Positions 1 through 11,462 of a DNA stretch of 64,000 nt are shown here, in pieces. The stretch spans positions 10,106,001 through 10,170,000 of the forward strand of contig NC_085124.1 of assembly GCF_030269925.1 (NCBI RefSeq). Reading direction: 5' to 3'. Numbering within the stretch: position 1 is the first letter of the stretch; each line of letters begins with the position of its first letter. The stretch is from Bombyx mori. Taxonomy: Eukaryota > Arthropoda > Insecta > Lepidoptera > Bombycidae. The translations under genes and the position numbers were made by a program. The notes beneath the pieces were generated by a model. It was not told the origin of the DNA. It saw only the letters and a list, made by a program, of their open reading frames with translations, and did not search any database.

Positions 1-13
1 AGCGGGCCGCTAG
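1..13 (+). mobile_element. Helitron C, 3' terminal fragment
   Basis: The window opens with GCGGGCCGCTAG followed by T. This is the 3' end of the element found complete on the minus strand at 9774-10201. It ends in CTAG and is followed by a host T, as expected for a Helitron. The rest of the element lies outside the window. Confidence 0.7.
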
Positions 14-885
14 TTTAGTAATAAATTTATTAGTATTTATCGGATTAAAGATAAAAACTGGCACAGCACGCTGCAGATGTCACCTATTAAATCACGGACG
101 CCCGTTGCAAGGACTTTACATATAATCACCCGTCAATCACATTCGAAATGATATATCTAATAGCTAAATAAATATTCAACGACAGACTTTACTAAAGATA
201 AAGCCCACTATTCACCGTAAATTATTCTCTCTCTCGCTTCGTTTCTCTAATTCTACACTCGTTTTCCTAAGCCGAAAACTTAATAACTTTGGGCCCTACG
301 GCGTGGGATTAAAAATGTTAAACCGATATTCTACGTAATTGGAAAATTATGTATTTTTGAACAGGTTTTTTCATTTAGTTCGATACTTTCGTTTCAATCT
401 ATTCTATTTTGTAAATTTATTGTTTTTAGCTTTTGTCAATTATCTATTTTAAATACTATTACTGACTGATCATCAACTGAGCATCAATTAAATATTACCA
501 AAGTTGAATAATAGTTGAAATCTATCCAGTGTGTCTTTAAATATTCAACGTAACACTCACACTGAATAATCAGACAGAATAAAACAAAACAGACTTACGT
601 ATATCTCACGTAGAAAGGTGCGGTAGTATTTTCGTTTGCAGGTTTTATGTGAAGATCAACGTACGCTATTTCCCACACGTGAATGCAGGAAGTGAACCCG
701 ATAGTTCATAAAAATAATAATTTAAACTTTACGCCTGCGAATTACCATCATCCGCCGATTGGATAGTCATCAAAATTAATTGGACCAACAGAGATTTGAA
801 GCTTCAATAAAACAATAGGTTCGTGTTACATGAGGATTTGGTTTAATCGGTGAAGTGGTAGGTTTTCTTTTTGCCATTTATTCCA
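14..885. other. AT-rich DNA without recognised features
   Basis: No gene, long ORF or recognised repeat is seen. There is a short pyrimidine-rich run near 222-262 and otherwise AT-rich sequence. Confidence 0.6.
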
Positions 886-998
886 TTTTTTTTATTGTTT
901 ATATTGGTGGATGAGTTTACGGTCCACCTGGTGGTCAGTGATTACCAGATCCTATAGACATCAACAATGTAAATACTGCCACCCAACTCGAAAATATT
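886..998 (-). mobile_element. Bm1 SINE, old 3' fragment
   Basis: A poly(T) start is followed by a diverged form of the Bm1 3' region (GGTGGATGAG, CCACCTGGTG, ATAGACATCAACAATGT). The copy is old and breaks off where an opposite-strand copy begins, giving a head-to-head pair. Confidence 0.7.
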
Positions 999-999
999 C

Positions 1000-1290
1000 A
1001 ATTTGCGTAATTACTGGTGGTAAATGCTAGGTATGCTGGTAATGGATAGGACATCTTGTGAGATCTCCCGGGTAGGTACCATCACCCCGCTTGTTTCTGA
1101 TGCGACACAGGAATGCATTTGGGACAGTCATTGTACTGTAAAACTGAGACTTAGTACTTATGTCTCAAGGTGAGTGGCGGCATATCCGTTGTTTATATTT
1201 ATGTTATCCGATAACCACTTAACACCAGCGGAGATATGAGCTCGTACTATACGATACTCGTGAACCAAACCAATAAAAATTAAATAAAAA
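1000..1290 (+). mobile_element. Bm1 SINE, old body copy
   Basis: The start AATTACTGGTGGTA, a diverged GGGTAGGTACCATCACCCCG, TATGTCTCAAGGTGAGTGGC and ATAACCACTTAACACCAG appear in Bm1 order. It ends in an A-rich tail. It lacks the tRNA head and carries a small internal insertion after the start. Confidence 0.75.
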
Positions 1291-1954
1291 ATGTATTGGG
1301 CATCTTATCATTTAAGCCACGATGACTGCCAAATAAAAATAAATAATTTATTTGTACTCAATCATCAAATATAGTTTTTTTTTTGGTAAGTAAATTTTCT
1401 GGTATGATATTCACTGACTTCATAACATGTGTTACAATTTACCCTTTTGTTCTTTGATATTTGTCTTCTAGCGAGACGACCAATCAATTTATTTTAATAG
1501 TAACATATAACAATGCCTTTTTAATTATTATGTATGTAGTGATCAAGGATGTAGTAGATATAACATAATCCCTATTTATCCTCCAATAAAATTGCCAACT
1601 TAATTTTGCTGTTTTTCTGTAATTTCATTTGATGATCTTAAGAATAAAAATGTTTTTCTATTGTGCAAAATTGATTTACATCTAACTCTTATTACATTTT
1701 CCGTAAATAGATGAGTAGCACTTTGAAAATATCGAATCGGATCAAAAATAATACGAAAGCTTTAGTTCGAAGGCTCTCGGCGTAGCGTCGAATGAATTCT
1801 AATAAGGTTAATCGGAGATGCGAACCCCCTTTATTTTAATTTGTGAAAACGTGAATCGGAACCTTCGAGGGCTTACTTTATTGCCTTTTAAAATTGGATC
1901 GCCCATTTTTAAATTCGCACTTCAATTTCTATAAATGTACCTAAATGTTTAGAA
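1291..1954. other. Unique AT-rich DNA
   Basis: No gene is seen. A slightly GC-richer patch at 1735-1880 contains ATTCTAATAAGGTTAAT, which recurs in similar form near 14725. Confidence 0.5.
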
Positions 1955-2403
1955 GTTTTTTTTTCTGTTGTTGCTTAGATTGGTGGACGAGCTCACAGCC
2001 CACCTGGTGTTAAGTAGTTACTGGAGCTCATAGACATCTACAACGTAAAATGCGCCACCCACGTTGAGATATGAGTTCTAAGGTCTCAGTATAGTTACAA
2101 CGACTGCCCCACCCTTCAAACCGAAATGCATTACTGCTTCAAGGCAGAAATAAGCAGGGTGTTGGTACCTACCCGTGCGGACTCACAAGAGGTCGTACCA
2201 CCAGTAATTGCACAAATGATAATTTTTGCGGGTTTGATTTTTATTACACGATGTTATTTATTCCTTCACCGTGGAAGTCAATCGTGAACATTTGTTATGT
2301 ACGTATTTCATTACAAAATTGGTACCCGCCTGAGATTCGAACACCGGTGCATCGCTCAATATTAATGCACCGCACGTCTTATCCTTTATGCCAAGACGAC
2401 TTT
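1955..2403 (-). mobile_element. Bm1 SINE, near full length
   Basis: A full-length copy on the minus strand: poly(T), the Bm1 body, the AT-rich linker with ACACGATGTTATT, and the tRNA-related head. The reversed box B (GATTCGAACACCGG) lies near 2335-2348 and the reversed box A region near 2384-2393, which is mutated. The small ORF over this stretch is derived from the SINE and is not a gene. Confidence 0.9.
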
Positions 2404-3164
2404 AGATGTCGACTTCGATGTAAGACTTCAGATAGTAAAATGTCCATAGAACTACTTAATAATTAGAGGCGACATTTGCTAGAATTACAGGCATTATGAC
2501 GCATATTTTAAAGATTCCTTAATTCACAGAGACTAACAGGTCATTGTTTAATCGAAAACTTTAGGAGGGGGTTTTTATTATTGAGCAATATTGTAATTAG
2601 CAGAATGACCAAGTTTCTGCTCAAAGCCTTACAGAAGCTTTTTTATAATAGAGTTAGTAGGTATTAGGTAGGTTGAGTTGGTACGTGAACATTATTCGCC
2701 TTCAGGTCTCCCTGTATTGGGTTTTTGATATCAAAGAGTGACTGGACCATATTTTTGTTAAAAAGATAACAAAGGTTTGGCAGACCATAAGCAACTTGAT
2801 GGTTTGCAGTTTCTAAGCGATTCCATAAGATTGGCGGTAACGATTTTTCCTATGAAAAAGTGCATTTTTAATCCATAGCTGGCCACAACGTTTAGATCAT
2901 AAAGTAATCGAAAACGTTACTGAATAATCGTCATATTTTTAATATTAATGTCTAAACTAACACACTCCGAATCAATAAATGTTTCATGTTATAAAAAAAT
3001 AACGATATTATCCTTGTAACAGTATTTATGGCAAGATAATTTAAATTAAGATGAGGTAAGTATGTGTAAAAAGTGGAAATTAGTTCTCACAAATATTATA
3101 TTCGTTGTTAGTTTCCTAAAAAAGTGAAAACTGGGCTTAAATATATTTCAATGTAAAAAATCTA
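2404..3164. other. Unique AT-rich DNA
   Basis: No coding signal and no recognised repeat is seen between the Bm1 head and the first Helitron. Confidence 0.5.
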
Positions 3165-3455
3165 TCTATATATGTAAAAAAATGAATTGCTGTTCGTTAG
3201 TCTCGCTAAAACTCGAGAACGGCTGGACCAATTTGGTTAATTTTGGTCTTGAATTATTTGTGGAACCAGATAAGGTTTCAAAGGTAGATAAATATGAAAA
3301 TGCTCGGAATTAAATAAAAATAACAATTTTGTTTTTCCTTTGATGTGTGGGGATGTCGGACGGATTCCTTTTGTTTGTTTTAAGTTTATTTTAAACAAAA
3401 GTTTAGGTATTTTATTTATCGATTGAGGCGCTACGAAATCTGCCGGGTCAGCTAG
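3165..3455 (+). mobile_element. Helitron A, non-autonomous copy
   Basis: The element starts with TC after a host A and ends GGGTCAGCTAG before a host T, with no target duplication, as Helitrons do. About 11 nt before the end is a short imperfect hairpin (GGC.CT/AG.TCTGCC). No Rep/helicase ORF is present, so the copy is non-autonomous. The antisense small ORF across it is a shadow of the repeat. Confidence 0.85.
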
Positions 3456-3503
3456 TATGAAATAAATTTCGAATGTACACAATTGAACTAAATATTTTAC
3501 GAC

Positions 3504-3800
3504 ATGACGGGAGATCACGACAAGAACACAGACTACGTGCAATCCGAATTGCACATACTCGTAGTAACGTTCTAAAACGATGTTAGTGAAGTCCTATCAC
3601 GTATCCTCAGACGGAGCGCAATGAGGCGCCGCGACTGGCGCCCCCATGCGGTCGAAACTCGAAAGTTTAACATAGAACTTGGAGCCAAGGAACTCATTGT
3701 TCCGCACGTTCCCAGACATGTGCAAATCATTCTGTCTGATGCATTGATAAGAAGGACCTTTTTATTTGATGTCGATGAGCGAACGGATGTGGGATTATAG
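3504..3800 (+). pseudogene. Unidentified coding-like fragment between two Helitrons
   Basis: One reading frame runs from ATG 3504 through a single TAA at 3573-3575 and then stays open for 74 sense codons to TAG 3798-3800. From the internal ATG at 3621 it gives 59 residues. The C-terminal part looks like real protein: it includes ELIVPHVPRHVQIILSDAL, then RRTFLFDVDE, with balanced charged and hydrophobic residues. GC is visibly higher than in the flanks. I do not recognise the family. An antisense ORF covers the same bases, but its composition (many Ser, Thr, Cys) is less protein-like. Two Helitron A copies in the same orientation flank it 120 bp upstream and 50 bp downstream. It could be an exon or gene fragment moved or stranded by transposition, or the end of a retroelement ORF. 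No start or splice context can be proven. Confidence 0.4.
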
Positions 3801-3849
3801 TAGATATACAAGTGTATAAAATTAAAAGGCAACTTAAAATAGATTGAAT

Positions 3850-4139
3850 TTTATATATATAAAAATTAATTGAAGTTCGTTAGTCTCGCTAAAACTCGAG
3901 AACGGCTGGACCGATTTGGCTAATTTTGGCCTTGAATTATTTGTGGAAGTTCAGAGAAGGTTTAAAAGGTAGATAAATATGAAAATGCTCGGAATTAAAT
4001 AAAAATAACAATTTTGTTTTCCCTTTGATGTGTCCCCCGTTGGACGGATTTCTTTTGTTTGTTTTAAGTTTATTTTATACAGAAGTTTAGGTTTTTTATT
4101 TTTCGATTGAGACACTACGAAGTCTGCCGGGTCAGCTAG
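3850..4139 (+). mobile_element. Helitron A, non-autonomous copy
   Basis: Same family and orientation as 3165-3455. The 5' TC has become TT and the GAATTGCTG block reads TTAATTGAAG. The 3' end GGGTCAGCTAG followed by T is intact. The copy is complete in length. Confidence 0.85.
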
Positions 4140-5804
4140 TGCTTAATATATTTCACGGCATGACCAATTCCTCGTCTTACATATTATTAGACTCGATAAG
4201 AACTTAACTAAGCCCGGTATGGTTTTTTCTAAAACACCCTTCCAATTTTAAACTATACTTGCAGCTGAATTATCGCTTCTCATAACGATAGGTACTTTAA
4301 CTTATAAAACGCTATAAATACGAATTGAATTTTGAACGCCTGTTACTGCAGCACTGGAAATAGTGTCACACTGAAATTGCGATGAAATTTTTCAATATTC
4401 TCGGAAAATTCCCAGGATATTGCTTTCATATCATAGTATTGAAAGCGGACTAGGACATGTGGGAAGAACAAATTAAATTCTGTCACTTTGGTATTTGAAT
4501 CTGATATAAAGGTGGGTTTCTATTTTTGACTTAAACTGCGACAACAAATCGATACTATCAACCGCAGTGACATTTCTTTCTGGCCACTATCTAAACTGTA
4601 CCTAAATGATGGTGTGAATGTTTAGATGCTATAAGTGGAAGGGAGTGAGCGTGCCTTTGACATTGCTATTGTCTTACATCTGAGATTACAACCTTCCATC
4701 AGAAAACCGAATTAAAATGCGATCTATAGATGTTGGTATTTTCTTAGTGAATCATTATAGTTATGGAGTATTTATCCCGTGTACAATTCTATTGAAACTT
4801 TGATTTCATATTTTAAATCAGGTAACGCTAATTGCAATGTATAATAGTTTCATTATTTATAACTAGTGAATGCCTACCGTGCTGCGCCATGATCAATGCC
4901 AAATGGGATCGACTCGCGTACTTTATTTCAAGTAAAAAACTTCCCTTGAGAGCCAATAGTAAATGTACAAAGTTTCTACTCGATAAACCACGTGCAAACA
5001 CAGTACGAGCATCCAAATAAATATTTCATTTACTTACAAGGCTTTTAAATTAATGAAAAAGTAATATGCAATGTCCCTTTTAGACTATAACACTATAGGC
5101 ACGTAATTGCCAACACAAGACTAAAGAGCGAAAATGTCATTATGGTAGTTGTGTCTCCCTCGTAATCCATTTTGCCACCGACCGTACGATGGTTTTAAAC
5201 ATGATCCGTTAGGGTGGTCTTGTGATCTGACAAGATGGATTAGACGAGGCGTGTGAGCACCTGAGATCCGATGTGACGTATAGGGTGCGACTACTGTGAT
5301 TCACTGGCATAGATTAAAGCGGTCAGATAGTCTGGTTTAGCTAATAGTCGAAAAAATACTTTCTATGGATACTGTAAGACAAAAATGAAGTTATGCTGAT
5401 TTACCAAAGGAAATCAGTAGGTAGGTATCCAACATTTTTATGGCAAATTAAAATTAGTTAGTTTATAATTTAAGTACCATTATATGTTTACCTAATAGCT
5501 TAAAAGTCCATTTTTAAATTTACATTCAATCACACTTCCTCTGATAAATAATAGCTAGTATAGATTAGGTACGTAAACTTTGAGAATGATGCTTTATTTA
5601 ATTAATTACCACAGATTAGAGACTCAGCGGTCCGCGACTAGCTCGTGGTTTACTTTATTGTACAGTCCTTTTTAGGCCAGTTTAAAGTTTAGAGATCCTG
5701 TTACAGAGTAAAAGTTCGTTTTTGCTATGGACAATACTATGTGATTGATAGAAAAATTGATATCTTTTATTCCAAGATAAGTCGGTTATTATTTTTTCTT
5801 ATAT
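4140..5804. other. Unique DNA, no gene seen
   Basis: About 1.7 kb with no recognised repeat. Two 62-codon ORFs lie antisense to each other at 4828-5020; neither has a recognisable motif and I treat them as chance. Confidence 0.5.
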
Positions 5805-6056
5805 ACTTGTGGTGGCCCTCTTATGGTCCGCACGGGTAGGTACCACCACCCTACCTATTTCTGCCGTGAAGCAGTGATGTGTTTCGGTTTGAAGGGTGGG
5901 GCAGCCGTTGTAACAATACTGAAACCTTAGAACTCATATCTCAAAGTCTCAAGGTGGGTGGCGGTATTTACGTTGTAGATAACTATAGGCTCCAGTAACC
6001 ACTTAACACCAGGTGGACTGTGAGACCGTCCATTCATCTGAGCAATAAAAAAAAAA
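5805..6056 (+). mobile_element. Bm1 SINE, headless copy
   Basis: The Bm1 body is well preserved from GGGTAGGTACCACCACC to GAGCAATAAAA, with a 10-A tail ending at 6056. The tRNA-like head is missing, so this is a 5'-truncated insertion. An AGTCTCAA segment is duplicated inside (TCTCAAAGTCTCAAGG). Confidence 0.9.
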
Positions 6057-6212
6057 TACGCCTTACAGATATTATAAAGATCTTTTTATAAGTAATTTCT
6101 TAACAAAAAAATCTGAATGTTATTCCTGTAGGTTGTCACGATCAATATTGATCACTGCGCAACTAGGAATGCTATGGGAAACTCGATAGCATTATTGGTA
6201 GCCCCGGTAATC

Positions 6213-6419
6213 AACAAATTAAAGAGCAGACGGTTAGCGTGGTATGGACATATGATGCGTAGAGGAGGGAAGAGGTCGACCAAAGAAAACATGGATGGAG
6301 TGTGTGAATGACGATATGAGAGAGAGAGAGAGAGAGAGAGAGTGAGAGAAGTGAGTATTGAGATGGCGGTTGATAGAAAAGAACGGAAGAGAAAAATTAG
6401 CTGTGCCAACCCCACCTAG
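6213..6419 (+). pseudogene. LINE ORF2 C-terminus, decayed
   Basis: Translation gives LAWYGHMMRR, then after a frame change GRPKKTWMECVNDDMRE, then after a (GA) run VSIEMAVDRKERKRK and CANPT before TAG 6417-6419. This RWYGHVMRR...GRPKKRWMDCV...R.ADPT order is typical of the C-terminus of insect LINE reverse-transcriptase ORFs. The stretch normally between MRR and GRPKK is deleted, and the frame differs on either side of the GA run (codons in phase with 6274 before it, with 6351 after it). It is a dead fragment; the upstream polymerase domain is absent. Confidence 0.7.
6318..6342. repeat. (GA)n microsatellite inside LINE codons
   Basis: A pure GA run of 25 nt begins inside the ATG-AGA-GAG codons of the LINE fragment. 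It has grown from the Arg-Glu codons there and shifted the frame. Confidence 0.9.
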
Positions 6420-7008
6420 TGGGATAAGGTGGAGAAAAAGAAGAAGAGGTAGACTAAACAATAAAGTATTCATTTTATCAATGAAATTAGAAATACGTTA
6501 CTCATAATTTGAAACACAGTCTATTTTATATATCTATAGTTACATTACAGATTGTAAGCTGTGGTTTCAGCATGAATTTTCGATTAATCAGTTATTCGAA
6601 ACGTTTATTTAACGCTTAGTTAGCTTAAACTGTTGTTAATTAATCAAATTCGCGTGCAATTAACCGAACCTAAAACTCATTCCGTTTTGTTGACTGCCGA
6701 GGAGGGAATTGCAAATCATTTGTTAAAACCGAACGTTATTTACTTATTACTCCGCTATCCAAAATTATGGAAATGTCGATAAAGACTTGCCGTATTGACA
6801 ATCAATGTTTTCCGTTGTATACATATATTTGCTTGGGGACGAAGTCCTCATCCGAAGGCTTTGTACTCATCTTTTGTATGTTTTATTTAACATTCGTTTT
6901 TTTTTTAAAGAAAATTCATGATCAATCATTAAAAACGGGACAATATATGTAGGACACGCTGCAAAAACGAGGTCCCTTTTGTAATTAGTGCACCTAACTG
7001 CTAAAAGT
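6420..7008. other. AT-rich DNA with homeodomain-like motifs
   Basis: No gene. Around 6600-6700 there are several TTAATTAATC/AATTAACC-type motifs, which could be regulatory or simply AT-rich background. Confidence 0.3.
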
Positions 7009-7423
7009 TGAAGTCTTCATGGCCTAAAGGACAAGTGCCGGTGTTTGAATCCCACAAGCAAGTACTTTTTTTGTAATGAAATAAATGCGTACCTATTTAA
7101 CAAATGTTCACGAATAACTTCCATGGTGAAGGAATAGCATCGCGTAATAAAAACGAAACCTGCAAAATTTATAATTTACGTAATTACTGGTGGTAGGACG
7201 TGTTGTGAGTCCGCACAGGTAGGTACTACCACCCTGTTTATTTCTGCCGTGAAACGGTAATGCGTTTCGGTTTGAAGGGTGGAGTAACCGTTGTATTGTA
7301 AAAAAGGGGGTTCTAATCACGTCTCAAGATGGGTGGCGGTATTAACGCGCTTGATATCTAGCTCTGGTGACCACCTAACACCAGGCGGGCCGTGAGCTCG
7401 TCCATCCATCTGAGCAATAAAAA
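7009..7423 (+). mobile_element. Bm1 SINE with rearranged tRNA head
   Basis: Box A TGGCCTAAAGG is at 7020-7030 and a box B-like TGTTTGAATCC follows at 7042-7052. About 30 nt normally between them has been deleted. The linker with GTTCACGA and the full Bm1 body follow, ending GAGCAATAAAAA. Spacing of the promoter boxes is abnormal, so the copy is unlikely to be transcribed normally. Confidence 0.85.
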
Positions 7424-8882
7424 TCTTAGTGGTACGGGTTGTAGCTCACATTCAAATATTATAAGCGTATTGTAATTTTAGCGCACCCTTAACATTGTAC
7501 AGAAAACAGGTGTTCATTACATCCTGACGTATTTAGAGCGATGTACATCTGTAATCTGAGGAGTTTTTTGTACGTCAAGCACTTCCGTTCTCCCTAGAAA
7601 CCGTTCACATACATTTTGTTTTCATATGAATTATTACTGACGACAGATGTGAGTACTGTTTGTTTATTTTAATGGTTTTGCTGAGAGATTTGTTGGAGCC
7701 ACATAAAAATAAGTATGAAGAACTATTCGTAATTAAACTTCTAGTGAAATCCGGTTACGCTCCACTGTGAGCATCGCGAAATATCTAACTGCATACGTAA
7801 TACGCTCATTAGTGAAAACAGTTTGTACGCCACCACGCATGAAATATTTTCTTAGATACGTAATAAAAACACACACAAAATTTCATCGCAGTTAGATTTA
7901 TGGTTGTAATGAAAGTCATAAAGAAATCAGTATTTCGCAACCTTTAGAATTGATGAGGATTACCTAAAAAAATTAAGAAAATTGAGTTTTGTATTTTGAT
8001 CGGCTTATAAAAATGTATTCTATCAGCTTATAAAATTAAGTTCTTAAAATTTAAAATTAAATTAAAATTTAAAATTAAATTTAAATTTAAAATTAACTTA
8101 AAATTTATAATTCAATTTAAATTTTAGTTAGAAAAAGACAAAGTTTTAGATTAGACAAGAATTTTGGGTTAAACCACATCAATTCTAAAGGTCCAATGTG
8201 TTACAGAAAAACTCTTCAGATGTAACTGAGGACTTATTTATAGCTCTCTGGCCGCGCAATGCTAAATTCAGGTCTTTAGTGATCACGGGAGCCTATATAG
8301 ATATATGACGATAATATTACCACCAAAGTTATGTATGACATCAAATTTCTGAGTTGTATTGTCTCACCCATCATACCAATTTGTCATCTATGATTAACAA
8401 CTACTGCTAATCTTCCGCGAAGTGTCCACGCTTAATTAACGTCATGGTAATACAGTCCCAAATCTACAAAGACCTATTGTTAAGGTATGACATCACGTTA
8501 GATTATGGATCGACAAAAAATTGCGTTACGTCAAAATTCCGGACGGTCCCTACGATGTGATACGAAGTTTCCAAAGCGCACGCAGCATCGGGAAAGCCTT
8601 TAAAGGCGATGCAAATTTAAAATAAACCATTAAGTAATCCCGGAACAATGGTATTGCGACGCATTGAAAGAGTTAACGTAGCGGACCACTAATCCAGATT
8701 AATTGCTGCCAACCGGGACCGTCATTCGGAAAGCGGCTGCGTTAACCTGCCCGAATAACACTACGAATTTATTAACGCCTAGGGTTTTAACTACATGCAC
8801 ACGAATTGCTTTAATGAAAACAAATATATTTTTAAGTAAATTAAAACACAATCATTGCTGTTTTTAAATAATCAAGCACTAC
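7424..8882. other. Unique DNA, no gene seen
   Basis: Contains an AAATTT-type low-complexity tract at about 8030-8125 and a non-repetitive, somewhat GC-richer stretch at 8440-8765 with no ORF of note. Confidence 0.5.
8030..8125. repeat. AT low-complexity tract
   Basis: Alternating AAATTTAAAATTAAA motifs with only a few C or G. Many overlapping inverted repeats are possible here. Confidence 0.7.
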
Positions 8883-9478
8883 TTTTTTTATTGCTCATTA
8901 ACGGTCTTCTCGGCGTTTTTTTTTTTATTTTTTTTTATTACCTAGATGTGTGGATGAGCTCACAGCCCACCTGGTGTTAAGTGGTTACTGGAACCCATAG
9001 ACATCTACAACATAAATGCGCCACACACCTTGAGATATAAGTTCTAAGGTCTCAGTATAGTTACAACGGCTGCCCCACCCTTCAAACCGAAACGCATTAC
9101 TGCTTCACGGCAGAAATAGGCGGGGCGGTGGTACCTACACGTGCGGACTCGCAAGAGTCCTTCCTACCACCAGTAATTAACTTAAGTGATTATAGACGTC
9201 CACAATATAAATCCAACTCCCCCCTTTCGACATGAGTTCTATAGTACAACGTCTGACCCACTATTCAATTCGGTACGCATTTCTACTACGTAAATTATAA
9301 TTTTTGAGGTTTTCATTTTTATTCCATAATCTTATTCCTTCATCGTGGAAATCATTCGCTAACTTATGTTAAGTACAAATTTCATTAGATTAATTGGTAA
9401 AAGCCTGCGGGATTAGAACATTGGTACAGGCACGTCACTCCATACAAATGCACCGAGTGTCTTGTAGAGCATATTGAA
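8883..9478 (-). mobile_element. Old Bm1 SINE interrupted by a younger Bm1
   Basis: The right part at about 9180-9478 is a strongly diverged Bm1 on the minus strand (TTAAGTGATTATAGACGTCC, a diverged body, TAATTTTTGAGGTTTTCATT linker, GGGATTAGAACATTGG box B region). Its left end is probably the TTTTATTGCTCATTAACGG at 8886-8904, though that match is weak. The young copy at 8916-9179 separates the two. Confidence 0.6.
8916..9179 (-). mobile_element. Bm1 SINE, young headless copy
   Basis: Poly(T) of about 22 nt, then the conserved Bm1 body up to CCACCAGTAATT. It is much less diverged than the copy around it and shares its orientation. Confidence 0.9.
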
Positions 9479-9773
9479 CCTACTCTACTGTTTTCCATAG
9501 TGAGTGTTTGGGAACTCGATAGTCCAAAACATTTTAGTATCGCAACGCAACGATGTTATAGAGTTCATCCCCATCCATCCTGGTATCTATTGCTAAAGGT
9601 ACAGTAAATTTCCAGGAGTGATTTTTATCACATTTTCAAACTCATTTATTTAATATCTCGGCATTATCATTCTTTTTCTTTATACCAGATTTATTGACTC
9701 ACCAATGGCTAGACCGATAGCTCCCAACTAATAATAGTAACAAAGTACATATTGTAATCTCTTTATTTCAACA

Positions 9774-10201
9774 CTAGCGGCCCGCTCCGGCTCCGCTCGG
9801 GTCTTTAACAAAACATTTCAACAATATTTGACGTAGTTGTAATTTTTAAATAAAAAAACACTTGTTGCGGCATAACTAAAATAGCTAGACATATGCTGTT
9901 GCAACACTTTTTGTAAATAATAATGTGTTCTACAAAGTCGTAGTACATTATTTTATTCTATCATGAATAGTTTTCGCAGATGTAAAGAATATTTTAGGTA
10001 TTTTTTTTACACCTTGGGTTACATTATTATAGTTTTAGTAAGGATCTTTAATTTTTTTCAAAAAAGATTATAGCCTATGTCACTCGGGAGTAGTGTAGCT
10101 TTCAAACAGTGAAATAATTTTTCAAATCGGTTCAGTATTTTCGGAGCTTATTCAATACAAACAAATAAACAAATCTTTCCTCTTTATAATATTAGTATAG
10201 A
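9774..10201 (-). mobile_element. Helitron C, complete non-autonomous copy
   Basis: Read on the minus strand it starts TCTATACTAATATTATAAAG after a host A and ends GGGCCGCTAG before a host T. The GC-rich 3' end can fold. The TCGGTTCAGTATTTTCGGAG region is typical of this moth Helitron family. No protein is encoded. Confidence 0.85.
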
Positions 10202-11071
10202 TGGATGAAAACAGACATCTGTGCCAGATAGGACAAAATGTCCTCGAAGTTTCACTAGAGTATTCGTTGAAAAACTTTCCGTTGTATTCCTATTGGCGTA
10301 GGTAGTTAGACGTGCTCACGGTCTATCTTGTGTTTACGTGGACATCGGAATAAACTAACAAGAACTCAAAGTTTCTCCGTTTTATTTATTTATTTTCACA
10401 ATAAGGAATACATTAATAAAAGAAACTATTCAGAGAATATAACCAAAACTCAAAAGTGGGTAGTATTCATGTGAATATTGTTGTAACTATTCATTTATGT
10501 TGGAGAGCATACCATTTTCCTGTGTGTACTTTTAAATATAATTTTGTAGAATAGTTTGTACCTGAAACAAAAATATAATCAAGATTAAAGACAGTTTAAA
10601 GTTTAAAATCGCGCACATTTTTCATTTGTTCTCATTTCAATTATTACGTATAAATAAACGAAGTTATTATTTTTACATATTTTTGTATTATTATGATCAG
10701 TCTTAATCCATTGCTGAAAACGGGCTTCCTCTAAGCTCACGATATTATAATTAAACCATCGTTTATATTAATTACATTTTAATGACACAATTTGTGAATC
10801 ATATTAAATCGCTCGAGATGTTCTCATAACTTACTTCACGTTAGTAAATTATCGGATGTTAAAACTTTAGCTTTAGCTTAAGGTTATTTAATTAATCAAG
10901 TTTCCACTAAATAACTTTCTCAACGTCCTAAATACGTCCGCTTCGAGAACATTCGAATTCTTCATGATGCGAAAATCTAACCGTTGAAATGAGTTAAGGA
11001 ATTGCGAAATAGAAATATTTGAAAATAGACAAGTCATGTTGACTAGTAGATCGGTATAGTATATTAAGTAA
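10202..11071. other. AT-rich unique DNA
   Basis: No gene. The 10738-10985 part has several TAATTA/TTAATTAATC motifs; a role in regulation is only a guess. Confidence 0.4.
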
Positions 11072-11360
11072 TCTCTATATATAAAAATGAAATGTTGTTC
11101 GTTAGTCTCACTAAAACTCGAGAACGGCTAGACCGGTTTGGCTAATTTTGGTCTTGAATTATTAGTGGAAGTCCAGAAAAGGTTCAAAAGGTAGATAAAT
11201 ATGAAAATGCTCGGAATTAAATAAAAATAACAATTTTGTTTTCCCTTTGATGTGTCCTCCGTCGGACGGATTCCTTTTGTTTGTTTTAAGTTTATTTTAT
11301 ACAAAAGTTTAGGTCTTTATTTATCGATTGAGGCACTACGAAGTCTGTCGGATCAGCTAG
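11072..11360 (+). mobile_element. Helitron A, non-autonomous copy
   Basis: 5' TC follows a host A and the 3' end reads GATCAGCTAG. The base after CTAG is A instead of the expected T, probably a later mutation. The internal sequence is close to the other Helitron A copies. Confidence 0.8.
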
Positions 11361-11462
11361 AGCGTAATAAAAAAATATCTCGTATATTTTATATATCGAC
11401 ATAATTAGAGATAGGACTTATTTTAAGCATATGTGGGCATCAACGTTGTCAATGTCCAATTA

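Noticed and set aside
2251..2466. 71-codon ORF
   Set aside because: Entirely within the Bm1 linker and tRNA-like head.
3237..3554. 105-codon minus ORF, with similar ORFs at 55956-56222 and 61064-61393
   Set aside because: Antisense reading of Helitron A (and Bm1); the same peptide recurs because the repeat recurs.
3572..3832. 86-codon minus ORF
   Set aside because: Antisense to the more protein-like plus-strand frame at 3576-3800; kept only as an alternative.
6152..6473. Ser-Leu repeat ORFs on the minus strand
   Set aside because: They are antisense readings of the (GA)n run in the LINE fragment.
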